From Trogon surrucura (Eukaryota > Chordata > Aves > Trogoniformes > Trogonidae): a stretch of 64,000 nucleotides of DNA. Position numbers and translations under genes: made by a program. The stretch is taken from assembly GCA_020746105.1 (NCBI GenBank), contig CM036621.1:54098264-54162263 (forward strand), written 5' to 3'. Under the pieces are notes generated by a model. That model saw only the letters and a program-made list of their open reading frames with translations. It searched no databases and was not told the DNA's origin. Within the stretch, counting starts at the first letter, position 1; each line of letters opens with the position of its first letter. Positions 41,301 to 52,700 of this stretch are shown here, piece by piece.

Positions 41301-42335
41301 CTACCTCCACAATCACCCTCTGATAAAGTCTAACATTTCCATCTAACTTTAAAAGATTGGGAAATGTGACACTTTCTGAGATTAATTGACAGAAATTACA
41401 CTTCTCAAACTAACCAACATTTTTGCTCCCAGGCCAAAGTTTAACACAATGTGAGAGTCCCTGCACTAATACTTAAACAAAGTCACTTTTAATGGCATGA
41501 GGTGAACATTTAGAGTGCTACCTTTGACCTGGGTGACAGGGGGAAACTTCTTCAGCAGTAGAACAAGAAAGCAAGAGCATACTTACACAGAATTCATGGT
41601 TATGATCTATCTGTTTTGTTAAGCCTGATGCCTATTTTGAAATAAACTGCTGGATTATTACTTAATTTCAGTCATCAGGCCTAAAATCATATTTTAAAAA
41701 ATGACTAATTTAAATCAGAAGTAACAAATTGAAAGGATGCAAAAAGTTCACATTAAGCTTTGTTTTCTTCACTAATTCAAAGCCTCTTTTGAGTTCTTTA
41801 CATATGAATGCAAAAAGAAATCATCTCATATCAAACACTTCATTCACAATTATTTTCTTTTTAAAAAAGTGGTATGTCATTTTTATGCATCAAATTTTGT
41901 CCTGGGTACATTTTTACAAACACTTATATGAACCGCATGCTGAAGATTACTTTAAACATCATTCAGAGATTAATTCAGGGTATTGCAAAACAAGGGAGAT
42001 GATTATTATAAAAAAAAAGCCAAGCCAAGCCAACAAAGAAAATTATACTTCAATTTCACCACCGTAACTTGCAATTAAAAAATAAATTACATAAAATACT
42101 TCCTTTCTGTCTGCTTTTCCTTATCTGTGAACATTAACAGTAAGAAAGAAAAGCTAGATTTTTTAACCAGGAAAAAGGATACCTTTTGCTAATAATGCCA
42201 TAGCCTTTGTACACCTGCCCACGCTCTGATCAGTGAATCCTACATGCTTGAGATATTTATGAGCTCTCTTTATTGCTAACCCCACCACCACCAAACTGCC
42301 CAACAGCCGCTCTAATTTAAGATGCTCTAAATATT

Positions 42336-42350
42336 GTTGCCATGGGTGAC
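42336..42350. promoter_or_regulatory. Second RFX X-box-like site
   Basis: GTTGCCATGGGTGAC has a full left half-site GTTGCC and a right half GGTGAC, one base from the consensus RGYAAC. It lies in AT-rich intron about 3.1 kb from the CpG-rich segment and may be an enhancer site. A single motif is weak evidence. Confidence 0.35.
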
Positions 42351-43924
42351 ACATGAACATGGAGCAAGGCAGAGCTCTGCTAATAAAAAGGCTTTCACAG
42401 CATTTCAGTCCTTGCTCATAAGTAAAGTTAAAATTTATGGCTTTTAAAATACTGGATCTGAGAGGTCAGGTTAAATGGCTGCTAGTAATAAAAGGAATCA
42501 ATATGCCACAGCATCTGAAGCAGCCAGCAAACTAAATAAACACTTCATCCAAATCCACTTGGCCCTGAATTAAAAGAACATAAAATACTGTATTTATTTT
42601 GTTTGCCCTCCACCAGTCTGTGCTTTGCATCACTACATCAGCTAGAATTCTACACCAAGCAAGCAACAAACATATGTTGGCCAAGTAGCAATTAAACTGT
42701 ATGTCAAGGCTAGGAGCAATTAACTGGGCATTAACCTTATCAGGGAATCATTTCTGGATTAGCCAACTACAAACAGGCAAACATCTCAGTCTGGGAAGAT
42801 TCTGCAACGTGTATTTACAAAAGCTCCAGAGGACTCAGACTTTCTGTCTCGGGCACATCTAGAGTAAATGAGCCATTTCCAGCAATAACTTTTTATTCAT
42901 AAACCCTGAACAAAACCAGAATCACCTTTTTCAGTGATTAACGTGCCCTATTAGCATAGAAATGCAAGATAATTTGTTCCTTCCGACACTTTAAAATAAC
43001 ACAGACCAAAAGTACTGAACTCACATCTTTTGCTCCTAATCACATTTGGTTCAGTTTAGAGATTGATTTCCATTATGAAAACCTATTTCCTTTTGTTTAT
43101 TTGCACATATTTAAATAGCAAGTGCGTAGGTTAATTTTCAGTTTAAGAAATTAATGCACATTTTGCTTTAAGTTGCCAGCAGATAACCTGTATAAAAGGT
43201 ACGCATACATCTGCAATCAATCAATCTATATACACACACCAACACAGAGGCCATTCATAAAGGCATGCATATTTTTGCAATTACTTTGCAAGATTAACAA
43301 TATTTGCCCTGAAACAAGTTTTGAAATGTTGATGTCAAAATCCAACTCTTGAATGGGAATACGTAGCACTTTCTCAAACCTACTATTAACTAGAAGAAAT
43401 GGTTATCTGGCACAGTTCTGGCCCAAAATCCCTACAGAATTTGAAAGGATTACGTAGGTTTTCAGCAAAAGTCCTCAGCAGAGGTTCCTTTTTATTTCCT
43501 AGTGAGATTTTTAATTTGAATGGTTAAAAATTTGCTAATAGTATTTTATTATAGATTTCTGCCAGATGAATCCATAATAGGTCTTTAATCTAGCTTTATT
43601 TTCATGCTTCAACTTTTTTCTGTACCAAAACTTCTTTGCTTGGTCTCATCGCAGGGTTGAGGATTGTTTTCAGAAAAACAAAAACCTCCAAACAATATAA
43701 CTCCCTCTTGCCATATCTGAAAAACTGACGAGTGAGAAAAGTACATTCTTTCAGCTGACTAGTACCTTTTTTTTTCTCTTCGAAAAGGACCAAAAGGAAA
43801 ACTTTTGCTGTGAATTAGGTCCTTCACTACAGCTTTTACAGAAGGAAGGTTTAATTTCTGTGTCTAGGTTATTTTCTCAAACGTTAGCTGAATTTGGGTA
43901 AACTTGGCCATAAACTTGTGCCAA

Positions 43925-44783
43925 TATCACAGAATCATAGAGCAGTTTTGGCTGGAAGAGACCTTCAAGATCATCAAGTCCAACTTTTTCCTAGCCCCAT
44001 CTCAACACCACTAAACCACGTCTTTCAAGGCAACATCTATTCTTCTCTTAAACACCTCCAGGGATGATGACTCAACCACCTCCTTGGGCAGGCTGTTCCA
44101 ACGGCTGACAATCCCCTCAGTAAAGAAAGTCTTCCTAATATCCAACCTGAACCTTCTCTGGTGCAACTGAAGGCCATTTCCCCTCGTCCTATCACTCGCC
44201 ACTAGGGAGAACAGACCTTCCTACCCTCCAGCAGTTCAACACTCCCATTCAATTTGGCATCATCTGCAAACTGACCGAGTGTGCACCCGATCCCCTCATC
44301 CACATCATACATAAAGATATTAAATAGAACTGGTCCCAATACTGAGTCCTGGAACACATTACTTGTGATCAGCTGCCAACTGGGTTCAACTTCACTCATC
44401 ATAACTCTCTGGGCCCAGTCATCCAGCCAGGTTTTTACTCAGCCATGAGTACACCTGTCTAAGCCATGAGCTGCCAGCCTCTCCAGCAGAATGCCGGAGG
44501 AGACGGTGTCCAAGGTTTTACTAAAGTGCAGCTAGGCAACATCCACAGCCTTTCCCTCATTCCCTAGGAGTGTCACCTGGTCACAGAAGGACATCAGGTT
44601 GGTCAAGCAGGACCTGCCTTTCATGAACCCACGCTGGCTGGGCCTGATCCCCTGGTTGTCCTGAACCTGCTGTGTGAGCACATGCAAGATGAACTGCTCG
44701 ATAATCTTCCCCTGTCTCAAGGCCAGGACCGTGGTTCCCTTGGTCCTCCTTCCTGCCCTTCTTGTAGATGGGTGTCACACTGG
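43925..44783 (-). mobile_element. Older CR1 LINE fragment with a large internal deletion
   Basis: This diverged CR1 lies on the minus strand. The 3' end at 43925 reads ATCACAGAATCATAG on the plus strand, and the 5' limit is near 44783 in the sequence for NVTPIYKKGRKE. Recognisable parts are MTPIYKKGRKED, GFMKGRSCLTNLMSFCDQVT, NIFMYDVDEG with FADDAKLNG, and [20 protein letters not shown] followed by [15 protein letters not shown]. They lie in different frames. The same interval in the copy at 46945-49700 is about 1.4 kb, so roughly 0.55 kb is missing. The main gap is near 44215-44222, where the sequence jumps from just after FADD to just before SDRTRG. The protein differs from the other three copies, indicating an older or distinct CR1 subfamily. 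Confidence 0.93.
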
Positions 44784-45450
44784 TTGTTAAGGTATTTACA
44801 ACAACATTTTTTCATTACCTCTTATGACTGTGGCCATTTTGAGTTCTAGATGGGCTTCTGCCCCTCTTATGTTCTCACTGCATGACCCACCTAGATCCCT
44901 GTACTCTTCTTAAGCTGCCGGCCCCTTCTTCCAAAGGTGGTATTTTTTTTCCTTGACTCCCAGCCAAAGCTCCGTGTCGAGCCAGGCCAGGCAGCAGCGT
45001 TGCTGACACCCCTCCCTACTTCACCAAGAACCGAGAACTCTATCAAACCTACTCTGAAGCCCTCTCAACGAGCCCCGCCAGCTCAGGAGCAAAAATCCTT
45101 TCCCTTCCTGCTTCCCGTGGAGCCTCCACCTGCTGCCTTTGCCTCAGGGAGCAGCTCCACCAATCTCTCTCCCGCTCACACCCCCTGACGCCCCTTCACC
45201 TCTCTACTTCCTCCTGCAGCTCTGCCACCAGGCTGAGCTGACCAGTGACGGGTCACAGGGCACAGAGGTGCTGTCCCCAGGCCCAGGCAGTCCCTGCAGG
45301 GCTGTGCTCCCGCAGGGGCACCGGCCAGGTCCCCCCACTCCTGAGGGCAGCGCCTTTCGCTCAGCTCACCTCACGCGCCGCCAGAGCTCCCCGCGCGCCC
45401 CTCCTCGCGCTCCCCCTCCCGGCTCTGGCCGTCTGACATCCCGGGGCCAC

Positions 45451-45472
45451 GGGGGGGGGGGGGGGGGGGGGG
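45451..45472 (+). repeat. Run of 22 G
   Basis: An uninterrupted G homopolymer lies in the centre of the CpG-rich segment. It could form G-quadruplexes. Its true length may be misjudged by sequencing, because such runs are error-prone. Confidence 0.9.
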
Positions 45473-45481
45473 CTGGCCACT

Positions 45482-45495
45482 GTTGCTGTGGCAAC
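45482..45495. promoter_or_regulatory. RFX X-box-like imperfect palindrome
   Basis: GTTGCTGTGGCAAC differs at one half-site base from the palindromic X-box GTTGCC-AT-GGCAAC. RFX-family factors use such sites in promoters, including many ciliary genes. Its place inside the CpG-rich core supports function, but binding is inferred. Confidence 0.6.
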
Positions 45496-45514
45496 GCCCG
45501 CGCCCAGCCCGGTC

Positions 45515-45526
45515 CTCTCGCGAGAG
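45515..45526. promoter_or_regulatory. CTCTCGCGAGAG promoter palindrome
   Basis: A perfect 12-bp palindrome contains TCTCGCGAGA. That element is characteristic of CpG-island promoters and is recognised by BANP and reported for ZBTB33. It lies 19 bases from the X-box. Two independent promoter motifs this close together are unlikely by chance in intron DNA. Confidence 0.65.
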
Positions 45527-45602
45527 CTCGCGCACAACACTCCCCTCCCCCCACCCTCCTCGTGCGCACGTGCTCGGCGGCGGCGCCTTGACCAAGGCCG
45601 AC

Positions 45603-45612
45603 GGTCACGTGA
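45603..45612. promoter_or_regulatory. E-box GGTCACGTGA (USF/MITF-TFE type)
   Basis: The CACGTG core at 45606-45611 has GT-A flanks of the USF/CLEAR-like kind. It sits about 80 bases from the CTCTCGCGAGAG palindrome within the same CpG-rich segment. Confidence 0.5.
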
Positions 45613-45681
45613 GCAGAGAGAGCCCGAGGGAAACGAAGGCGGCAGCGCTGGGAACCGCCGTTTTGTAGGTCTGCAAACACT

Positions 45682-45693
45682 GAAAGTGAAACG
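45682..45693 (+). promoter_or_regulatory. IRF/ISRE-like site
   Basis: GAAAGTGAAACG matches the GAAANNGAAA core of interferon-stimulated response elements. It lies at the edge of the CpG-rich segment. Short sites of this kind occur by chance, so function is only suggested by position. Confidence 0.35.
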
Positions 45694-46944
45694 GAATCCT
45701 TGGAAAAACTCACGTCCAATTCATGGGACAAGTGGGAAGGAATCTTCCTTTTAAACAGCTGCCACCAAGGACTTCCCTAAATGGCTCCGTCGTGTGCAGA
45801 GACACAGGCTGGCACCCACCCACCACAGCCTCGCTCAAATATAAAGTGAAAATCCTACTTTAGTTACGCTGGTCAACTCTGAGACCTAGTCTGTACAATT
45901 TACAGCTTCACGTTTGTTTGAACGTGTGTGGAACAACCCTTTCTCAAGAGGTTTGTCACGATGTGCGATTTGAATGAAGAGGTTATTTTTAAAAGGCAAC
46001 AAGGCAACTAGCAAGGATGTGAATGAGAGATCAAATAAAGGTGGTTTCACAAGTCTATTTTTGGAAAACTCATTACATTCCTGGATGCTGAGCAAACGTA
46101 CACCTAGCCTTTAGAATCCCCTGGGGAAAAGGGGACCTCCCCCAGTCTCTAAGCTTTGTTTCTCCCTCCCCCCCAGCAATTTTTGAGTATCCTAAAGATG
46201 TTACTCTATTAATTACCTAATTACATGTTTAGGAACTTTTCAATATGCAGTTTTCCATTGCTACGATGTGTTCAAATGCTGAATTAGAATAACTAATGGA
46301 ATTGCTGCATAGTACAACTGAGAATATGATTTGACTGCAGCAGCAAAGGAATGCAAAGTTCTGTTAAGATTTTCTTGGCCATTTTTCTTGCCTACATACA
46401 AATGACATTACCTTGTTCCCTTCACTTGCCCAACAAATAGAGAGCAGATACAAATATGCTCCCAAATACAACATCAGACTGTAGAAATGTAGGGTCAAAG
46501 GAGACGAAAAGGCCACTCCCAATTCTTCTCATCAACCATTGGGGACATTTCTGGAGAAGTTAGTCAAAGTTCTATTCTAAATTATGATTGAAAATTCCAA
46601 ATTTCTCCAGATTTAACAGGACAGTAAGCAGCAGCCACAGTGATACTGCAGCCAAGATAACTTGAAACAAGCAAAATCAAATGACATTTACATACATACA
46701 AATCCAGGATGTCTTATCGTAGAAAACTTAAGAGTTTCCTCTAAGCTGGGACTCTATTATTGGAAAACATATGATTCCACTCAGTGATTCCATACACTCT
46801 TGAAGCATGAAGCAGTGTCTAGCTATCAGCAGACCAGCATGCACAATCAGACTTTTAATCAACTGTATCAGAAAACAGACAAAATACCATGAATCAGGTG
46901 CAAAGCTCAGTGCCCAATTTGACCTACTTCACCTAGCTGGTGTT
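45694..46944. other. Intron between the CpG-rich segment and the intact CR1
   Basis: The sequence returns to AT-rich composition just after the IRF-like site. Short C-rich runs lie near 46137-46172. No exon or repeat recognised. The CR1 insertion point is at about 46945. Confidence 0.6.
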
Positions 46945-49700
46945 TGGATCCTTGGATGAAATATCATAACTGGAATGTGGGCCTTGATGGTTATGTTCTT
47001 TTTAGGAAAGACAGGCCGATGAGGCGAGGTGGGGGAGTTGCTCTGTACGTGAGAGAGCAACTGGAGTGTATTGAGACCCATCCAGGGGCAGATGAGGAGC
47101 AAGTAGAGAGTTTATGGGTAAGAATTAAGGGGCAGGCTAGCTTAGGTGATACTGTGGTGGGTGTCTACTATAGACCACCTGATCAGGAGGAGGAAGTTGA
47201 TGAGGCCTTTTACAGGCAGCTGAGAGCAGCCTCTCAATCCCAGGCCCTGGTTCTCATGGGGGATTTCAACTACCCAGATGTTTGCTGGGAGTCCCACACA
47301 GCCAGCCATCCTCAGTCCAGGAGGTTCCTCCAGTGCATCAATGATAACTTTTTGATGCAAGTGGTGGATGAGCCAACCAGGAGAGGAGCGCTGCTGGACC
47401 TTGTGTTCACCAACAAGGAAGGTCTGGTTGAAGCAGTGAAGGTTGAGGGCAATCTTGGCTGCAGCGACCATGAGATAGTGGAGTTCAGGATCCTGTGTGG
47501 TAAAAACAGAATACCAAGCAGGATCGCAACTCTGGACTTCAGAAAGGCCAACTTTGGCCTCTTCAAGCAATTGCTGGGGGAAACCCCGTGGGACAGGGAG
47601 CTGAAAGGTAAAGGGGCCCAAGAGAGTTGGTTGGCATTCAAAGACCACTTCTTCGAGGCTCAGGATCAGTGCATCCCATCAGGTAGGAAATCAAGAAAGA
47701 GATCCAGGAGACCTGCATGGTTAACCAGGGATCTGCTGGGCAGACTCAGGTGGAAAGGGAGGGTGTATAAATTGTGGAAGGAAGGGCTGGCCACTTGGGT
47801 GGAGTACAGGGCAGCTGTCAGGGAGAGCAGGGAGGCAATCAGAAAAGCTAAGGCCTCCTTGGAGTTAAAACTTGCAAGGGAGGTCAAAGACAACAGAAAG
47901 GGCTTCTTCAAATACATTGCTGACAAAACTAACACTAGGGGCAATGTAGGCCCTCTTTTGAATGAGATGGGTGCCCTGGAGACAGAGGACAGAAAGAAGG
48001 CAGAGTTGCTGAATGCCTTCTTTGCCTCTGTCTACACTGTTGGAGACCGTCCTCAGGAGCCTCAGTCCCCTGAGGCCCCAGAGGAAGTCATGATAAAGGA
48101 GGAGTCTGCCCTGATTGATGAGGAGTGTGTTAAGGATCAGTTTGAACACTTGAACATTCATAAATCCATGGGCCCTGATGGGATGCACCCACGGGTGCTG
48201 AGGGAGCTGGCAGGAGTCATTGCTAGGCCACTCTCCATCATCTTTGGTAAATCGTGGGGAACAGGTGAGGTGCCTGAAGACTGGAGGAAAGCGAATGTCA
48301 CTCCAGTCTATAAGAAGGGCAGGAAGGATGACCTGAGTAACTACAGACCGGTCAGCCTCACCTCCATCCCTGGAAAGGTGATGGAACATCTTATCCTTGA
48401 CGCTGTCTCTAGGCATATCAAGGATAAGAAGGTTATTAGGAGCAGTCAGCATGGCTTTGCCAAGGGGAAGTCATGTTTGACCAACCTGATAGCCTTTTAT
48501 GAGGACATAACCAGGTGGATGGATGGTGGCCATGCAGTGGATGTGGTCTACCTGGACATCAGCAAGGCCTTTGACACCGTCTCCCACAGCATCCTCATAG
48601 GTAAACTGAGGAAGTGTGGTCTGGATGACCAAGTAGTGAGGTGGGTCGAGAACTGGTTGAAGGGAAGAAGCCAGAGGGTTGTGGTCAATGGGGCTGAGTA
48701 TGGCTGGATGCCTGTGTCTAGTGGGGTCCCTCAGGGGTCAGTGCTTGGGCCGGTGCTGTTTAATATATTTATCAATGATCTGGATGAGGGATTAGAGAAT
48801 GTTGTCAGCAAGTTTGCTGATGATACGAAATTGGGAGGAGTGGGTGACACACCAGAATGCTGTGCAGCCATTCAGAGAGACCTAGACAGGCTGGAGGGCT
48901 GGGCGGGGAGAAATCTTACGAAGTTTAACAAGGGCAAGTGTAGAGTTTTGCACTTGGGAAAAAATAACCCCATGTGCCAATATAGGTTGGGGACTGCCCT
49001 GCTGGAGAGCAGCGCAGGGGAAAGGGACCTGGGGGTTCTAGTGGACAGCAGGATGACCATGAGCCAGCAGTGTGCCCTCGTGGCCAAGAAGGCCAATGGC
49101 ATCCTGGGGTGTATTAGGAGGGGAGTAGCAAGTAGGTCAAGAGAGGTCCTCCTGCCCCTCTACTCTGCCCTGGTGAGGCCGCATCTGGAATATTGTGTCC
49201 AGTTCTGGGCCCCTCAGTTCAAGAAGGACAGGGAGCTGCTTGAGAGAGTCCAGCGCAGAGCCACAAAGATGGTGAAGGGAGTGGAGCATCTCCCTTATGA
49301 GGAAAGGCTGAAGGAGCTGGGTCTCTTTAGCTTGGAGAAGAGGAGGCTGAGGGGTGACCTCATTAATGTTTCTAAATATGTCAAGGGGGAGTGTCAGGAA
49401 GATGGAGCCAGGCTCTTTTCAGCGGCGTCCACTGACAAGACAAGGGGCAATGGATGTAAGCTGGAACACAGGAGGTTCCATAAAAATATGAGGAAAAACT
49501 TTTTTACTGTGAGGGTGACTGAGCACTGGAACAGGCTGCCCAGGGAGGTTGTGGAATCTCCTTCTTTGGAGACATTCAAAACCCGCCTGGACGCGTTCCT
49601 GTGCGCTCTGCTGTAGGTGATCCTGCTCTGGCAGGGGGGTTGGACTAGATGATCTTTAAGGTCCCTTCCAACCTCTAACGATTCTGTGATTCTGTGATTC
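46945..49700 (+). mobile_element. CR1 LINE, 5'-truncated, open ORF2, complete 3' end
   Basis: This is a CR1 non-LTR retrotransposon of about 2.75 kb on the plus strand, antisense to PARD3B. Homology begins near 46945, inside the endonuclease domain, so the 5'UTR, ORF1 and the start of ORF2 are absent. That is the usual result of incomplete target-primed reverse transcription. The 3' end is intact: after the stop at 49614-49616 there is a short 3'UTR containing the typical avian CR1 segment TTGGACTAGATGATC. It ends in two full ATTCTGTG repeats and a partial third (49681-49700). I could not define a target-site duplication, which is normal for CR1. The open frame suggests the youngest insertion in this window. 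Confidence 0.97.
46956..49616 (+). CDS. CR1 ORF2 remnant: partial AP endonuclease plus complete reverse transcriptase
   Basis: The frame is uninterrupted from the first ATG at 46956 to the stop, 886 codons; it stays open a few codons further upstream, to about 46944. The N-terminus of the endonuclease is missing, but GDFNYPD (residues 102-108) and the catalytic SDHE (170-173) are present. The reverse transcriptase follows: [16 protein letters not shown], motif A DISKAFD (catalytic Asp 534), motif B GVPQGS (590-595) and motif C FADD (620-623). A conserved C-terminal domain runs to LDAFLCALL. Intact catalytic Asp residues suggest little decay since insertion. Because the start of the endonuclease and ORF1 are gone, it cannot encode a full CR1 machinery. 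The ATG is internal to the ancestral protein, so translation of this copy is doubtful. Confidence 0.93.
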   Translation: MKYHNWNVGLDGYVLFRKDRPMRRGGGVALYVREQLECIETHPGADEEQVESLWVRIKGQASLGDTVVGVYYRPPDQEEEVDEAFYRQLRAASQSQALVLMGDFNYPDVCWESHTASHPQSRRFLQCINDNFLMQVVDEPTRRGALLDLVFTNKEGLVEAVKVEGNLGCSDHEIVEFRILCGKNRIPSRIATLDFRKANFGLFKQLLGETPWDRELKGKGAQESWLAFKDHFFEAQDQCIPSGRKSRKRSRRPAWLTRDLLGRLRWKGRVYKLWKEGLATWVEYRAAVRESREAIRKAKASLELKLAREVKDNRKGFFKYIADKTNTRGNVGPLLNEMGALETEDRKKAELLNAFFASVYTVGDRPQEPQSPEAPEEVMIKEESALIDEECVKDQFEHLNIHKSMGPDGMHPRVLRELAGVIARPLSIIFGKSWGTGEVPEDWRKANVTPVYKKGRKDDLSNYRPVSLTSIPGKVMEHLILDAVSRHIKDKKVIRSSQHGFAKGKSCLTNLIAFYEDITRWMDGGHAVDVVYLDISKAFDTVSHSILIGKLRKCGLDDQVVRWVENWLKGRSQRVVVNGAEYGWMPVSSGVPQGSVLGPVLFNIFINDLDEGLENVVSKFADDTKLGGVGDTPECCAAIQRDLDRLEGWAGRNLTKFNKGKCRVLHLGKNNPMCQYRLGTALLESSAGERDLGVLVDSRMTMSQQCALVAKKANGILGCIRRGVASRSREVLLPLYSALVRPHLEYCVQFWAPQFKKDRELLERVQRRATKMVKGVEHLPYEERLKELGLFSLEKRRLRGDLINVSKYVKGECQEDGARLFSAASTDKTRGNGCKLEHRRFHKNMRKNFFTVRVTEHWNRLPREVVESPSLETFKTRLDAFLCALL

Positions 49701-52700
49701 AAAATGCGGTATTACAAAGTCAACGCTTCTACAGAAACCGGCAGTTATTTCAAACAGGCAGCAATCCAATCAAAATGCATCAGCACAACAAAATATTCTA
49801 AATTAATACTGAACTGCAAACTTTACCTAGAACGGAGTATTAAGCAACTGATAGCATCTCTAAGATCAAAGCATAACTGTGCTCAAATTAACAGGGACTC
49901 TTGAACTGGAACAGGCAGGTTCATTTCCAATCTGGGGGCCAAATCCTCAACCGTAGGGAATCACTTTTCAACTGTCTGCCAGCATATAGCAGCTGAGGAT
50001 CTGTCTTTGTACTCTACTGGCATTACATACACCTGCCCAGAGAGCCAGACATTAATTCATTTTAGGTAAGTTACAGAACAAGTGTCAGATGTTAGTAAGT
50101 TCAGCCTGTGGTGGATTCAAAGTAGTGATTTGTAGGCTAAAAAAAAAAGCTCTTTATTATTTTAGCATTCCAGAGAGCCATCTTCAGTTGAACCACATTC
50201 CTGCTAAAGGAGTAAGAAGAAATTACTGTGTTTACAAACCTTTGTCAATAGGAACCTGTTTACTCTTTGAAATCTCTGGTTTTACTTATTCAAGGAATCA
50301 AAGGTCTGGAAAGAAGTTACAGCTTTAGAAGTATAAGTAATACAAAGATGCATTATCATATATTATCGGCAGTTTTGAAATATTACCTCATGCTTTAAGC
50401 ACATCATCATGTGAAATTTCTGAGGTAAAAGCACGTCTGCTAACCACAGCTCACAAGAGTAGTTTGTTGCAGTGCTTTCCCCTTGTTATTTTTTATCTTG
50501 TGTGCCTGTGATGAGTGCAGTCCAGATAGAAAAAAATAATTTTGGAAGTCACTTATCTATGTTACAGCAGGTTTGCATTGTGTTCTTTTTCAGGTTCTAT
50601 GGCATTTAAAAAAAAACCCAACACCCCAAGTATTTACATATTGTTAAAAGAACCGTTTCCAAGTAGTGTGTTTTGATTCATTTTTTTCCTTACTTTAAAA
50701 TAACGATTTTCTCCTCTGCTGATGTTTTGTTCTTTGGTTAAGATTGATGGAGTCCATCCAAAATAGGCTGGACAACACTAAGTTCTGAAATACTAATCTG
50801 CAGCTTTGGTTTTGCTCGAGACTGCCAGCTAACTTGAGTGGGTTCTGACCTCTAGCCAGAACGCACACCTTCAGGAGACAAAGCAGGAGTTACTGCTGAT
50901 CATGAACCAACCAGGAAATAAATCTGTGTACAAAGAAATGCTGTGGGATATACAGCACAAATAAATAAAAATAAAATGTATTTCTGTTAACCCTTCTCTG
51001 TTAGCCAATTTGGGAGTTAGCAGGTATAAAGTTTTCAAACTCTAATGTGAAATTGCAAATGACATAATGACTTAATACCCCGAATCATTTGCAACAATAA
51101 ATGTCTTTCTGGTAATCTCATTTTGAATTTTATATTTTACTTATTTAATACTGAAAAGATAGCACATTGATCTCTTTTTGCCTTCAACATCCAGATATTG
51201 CCCATAAACACAGTTTACTTACAAATGAAGGCAAATATATTTGGCTATATATACAGTCATGTAACATAAAGGTATAAAACTTCATTCTTTGCAATCATGT
51301 CGCTTCTCAGTTGCATTTTTAAATGCTATGGGAATATGAAAATTAGATTCTACTATTTGTGTTAGTAGCCCTTCAATAGGTTCTTAAAACTAAGTAATAG
51401 GTATCACCAATGTTCTTGAAATTACAAGCTTTCACTTTGACTACCATAAAAAACAGTCTCAAACATTAAGGACAAATGCACAGAAATGTTTGAACAGTTC
51501 CAAAGATACTAAGTAGTTCTGCCAGATTTCTCTAGCAGCGTAAGAACATCTTCTTTTGCCTTTTTACAGTGGTTAGTGCTGCAGTTTAACTTTTTCAGGT
51601 TGACCAACTATGTAAGAAAATAGCTCTTGTGTTCAACAACTGACTACCTTACATAAAATACTTTTAGTATCTATATGACTACACTAACTTTTTTATTCTG
51701 TATCAAGAGCGTATACTTGCATCTCTATTTTGCTCTTTAGCCTATTTTTTGTGAAATATTTTTGCTTTCTTTCGTCTTTTTCTGATGGTGGATCAGTACT
51801 TCCCTTGCATTAAGGGGGAAATTTGGTTAATCTGTGAAACGCATGCCATTCTATTTCCTCAAGAAGATAATGTAAAACAAGCCATACTGTGGTTGGGTAT
51901 GGACTTACGGCGATCAATTACTTCAATATTTATATAATTTGTAAAACTTCACGCATATTATCACACAGTTAATCAAAGCTGCTTGGCAGCTTCTTCCCTC
52001 AACCTTTAATGAGTATATCAATCCTCATATTGGATACTGATACATACTAAGGAATTCACTTCAGAGCAGAAAACTAAAACCAGATTTTGAAACGCTGAGG
52101 TTAATGTTATTAAAATAAAAAATGTAATGGTTCTTCTACCATCTGCTTAATTGGCCCCCCTGAGAAAAAGCAGTCCCACAGGAAGGAGCACGAAGCTACT
52201 AGTTGGGTTCATATCTTGCTGTAAGAGAAAAAGAAAGTAACGGGCAATCAATCATAATTTCTCTTTACAGCAACAACCCTGATAAACATTTACATTAATT
52301 TTTTGTTGTTGTTGTGGATACTAAGAGTTTACCTGTGTTCAAAGGGAAGCAAGAAAACTGAAGAGAAGCAAAATCTATTGAGGATTAGGAGATAAATAGA
52401 AACTATTCTTGCCTTCAATCTTTAAGTCCCTGAATATTTGAAAGTAAGGAGAGCTCTTGAAGAAATAAGATGAAAACTTGTCATATCTTTCTGTTTCTCA
52501 TTATCCATTAGCATTTGGTGGTATCAGAAAGAGAACATGGGCTCTTTTTGTCTGATCCAGTATGACCACTGTTATCTTCTTGGGATGTGCTACAGATAAA
52601 AGGTGTCCAGAACAACAAACAAACAAATCCAAAAATAAAGATGACACAGCTTCCTGTTCCAATCAATTCTTCACTAGTTGCATTATGAAAGCACACAGAA

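Larger units (their letters stand above)
44915..45693. promoter_or_regulatory. Isolated CpG-island-like segment, candidate internal promoter
   Basis: An abruptly GC-rich stretch, densest in CpG at about 45365-45665, sits in otherwise AT-rich intron. It contains several motifs typical of vertebrate TATA-less promoters: an X-box (45482-45495), CTCTCGCGAGAG (45515-45526), GTGCGCACGTGC (45562-45573) and a CACGTG E-box (45606-45611). I see no convincing long coding frame with an ATG. On the minus strand a near-consensus donor (GTGAG then GTGAGC, junction after 45370) follows about 110-240 bases downstream of the motifs. This fits a first exon transcribed in the PARD3B direction. A plus-strand transcript or a non-promoter island cannot be excluded. 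Confidence 0.6.

Noticed and set aside
45366-45731. 121-codon minus-strand frame in the CpG-rich segment
   Set aside because: It has no ATG start, and its proline/arginine/glycine runs come from GC-rich composition and the G run.
47142-48452. Minus-strand frames of 92-195 codons
   Set aside because: They are antisense shadows of the intact CR1 reverse transcriptase frame on the plus strand.
48872-49702. Minus-strand frames opposite the CR1 C-terminus
   Set aside because: Antisense to CR1 coding sequence. The same shadow appears on the plus strand at 1370-1798 and 11729-12037.
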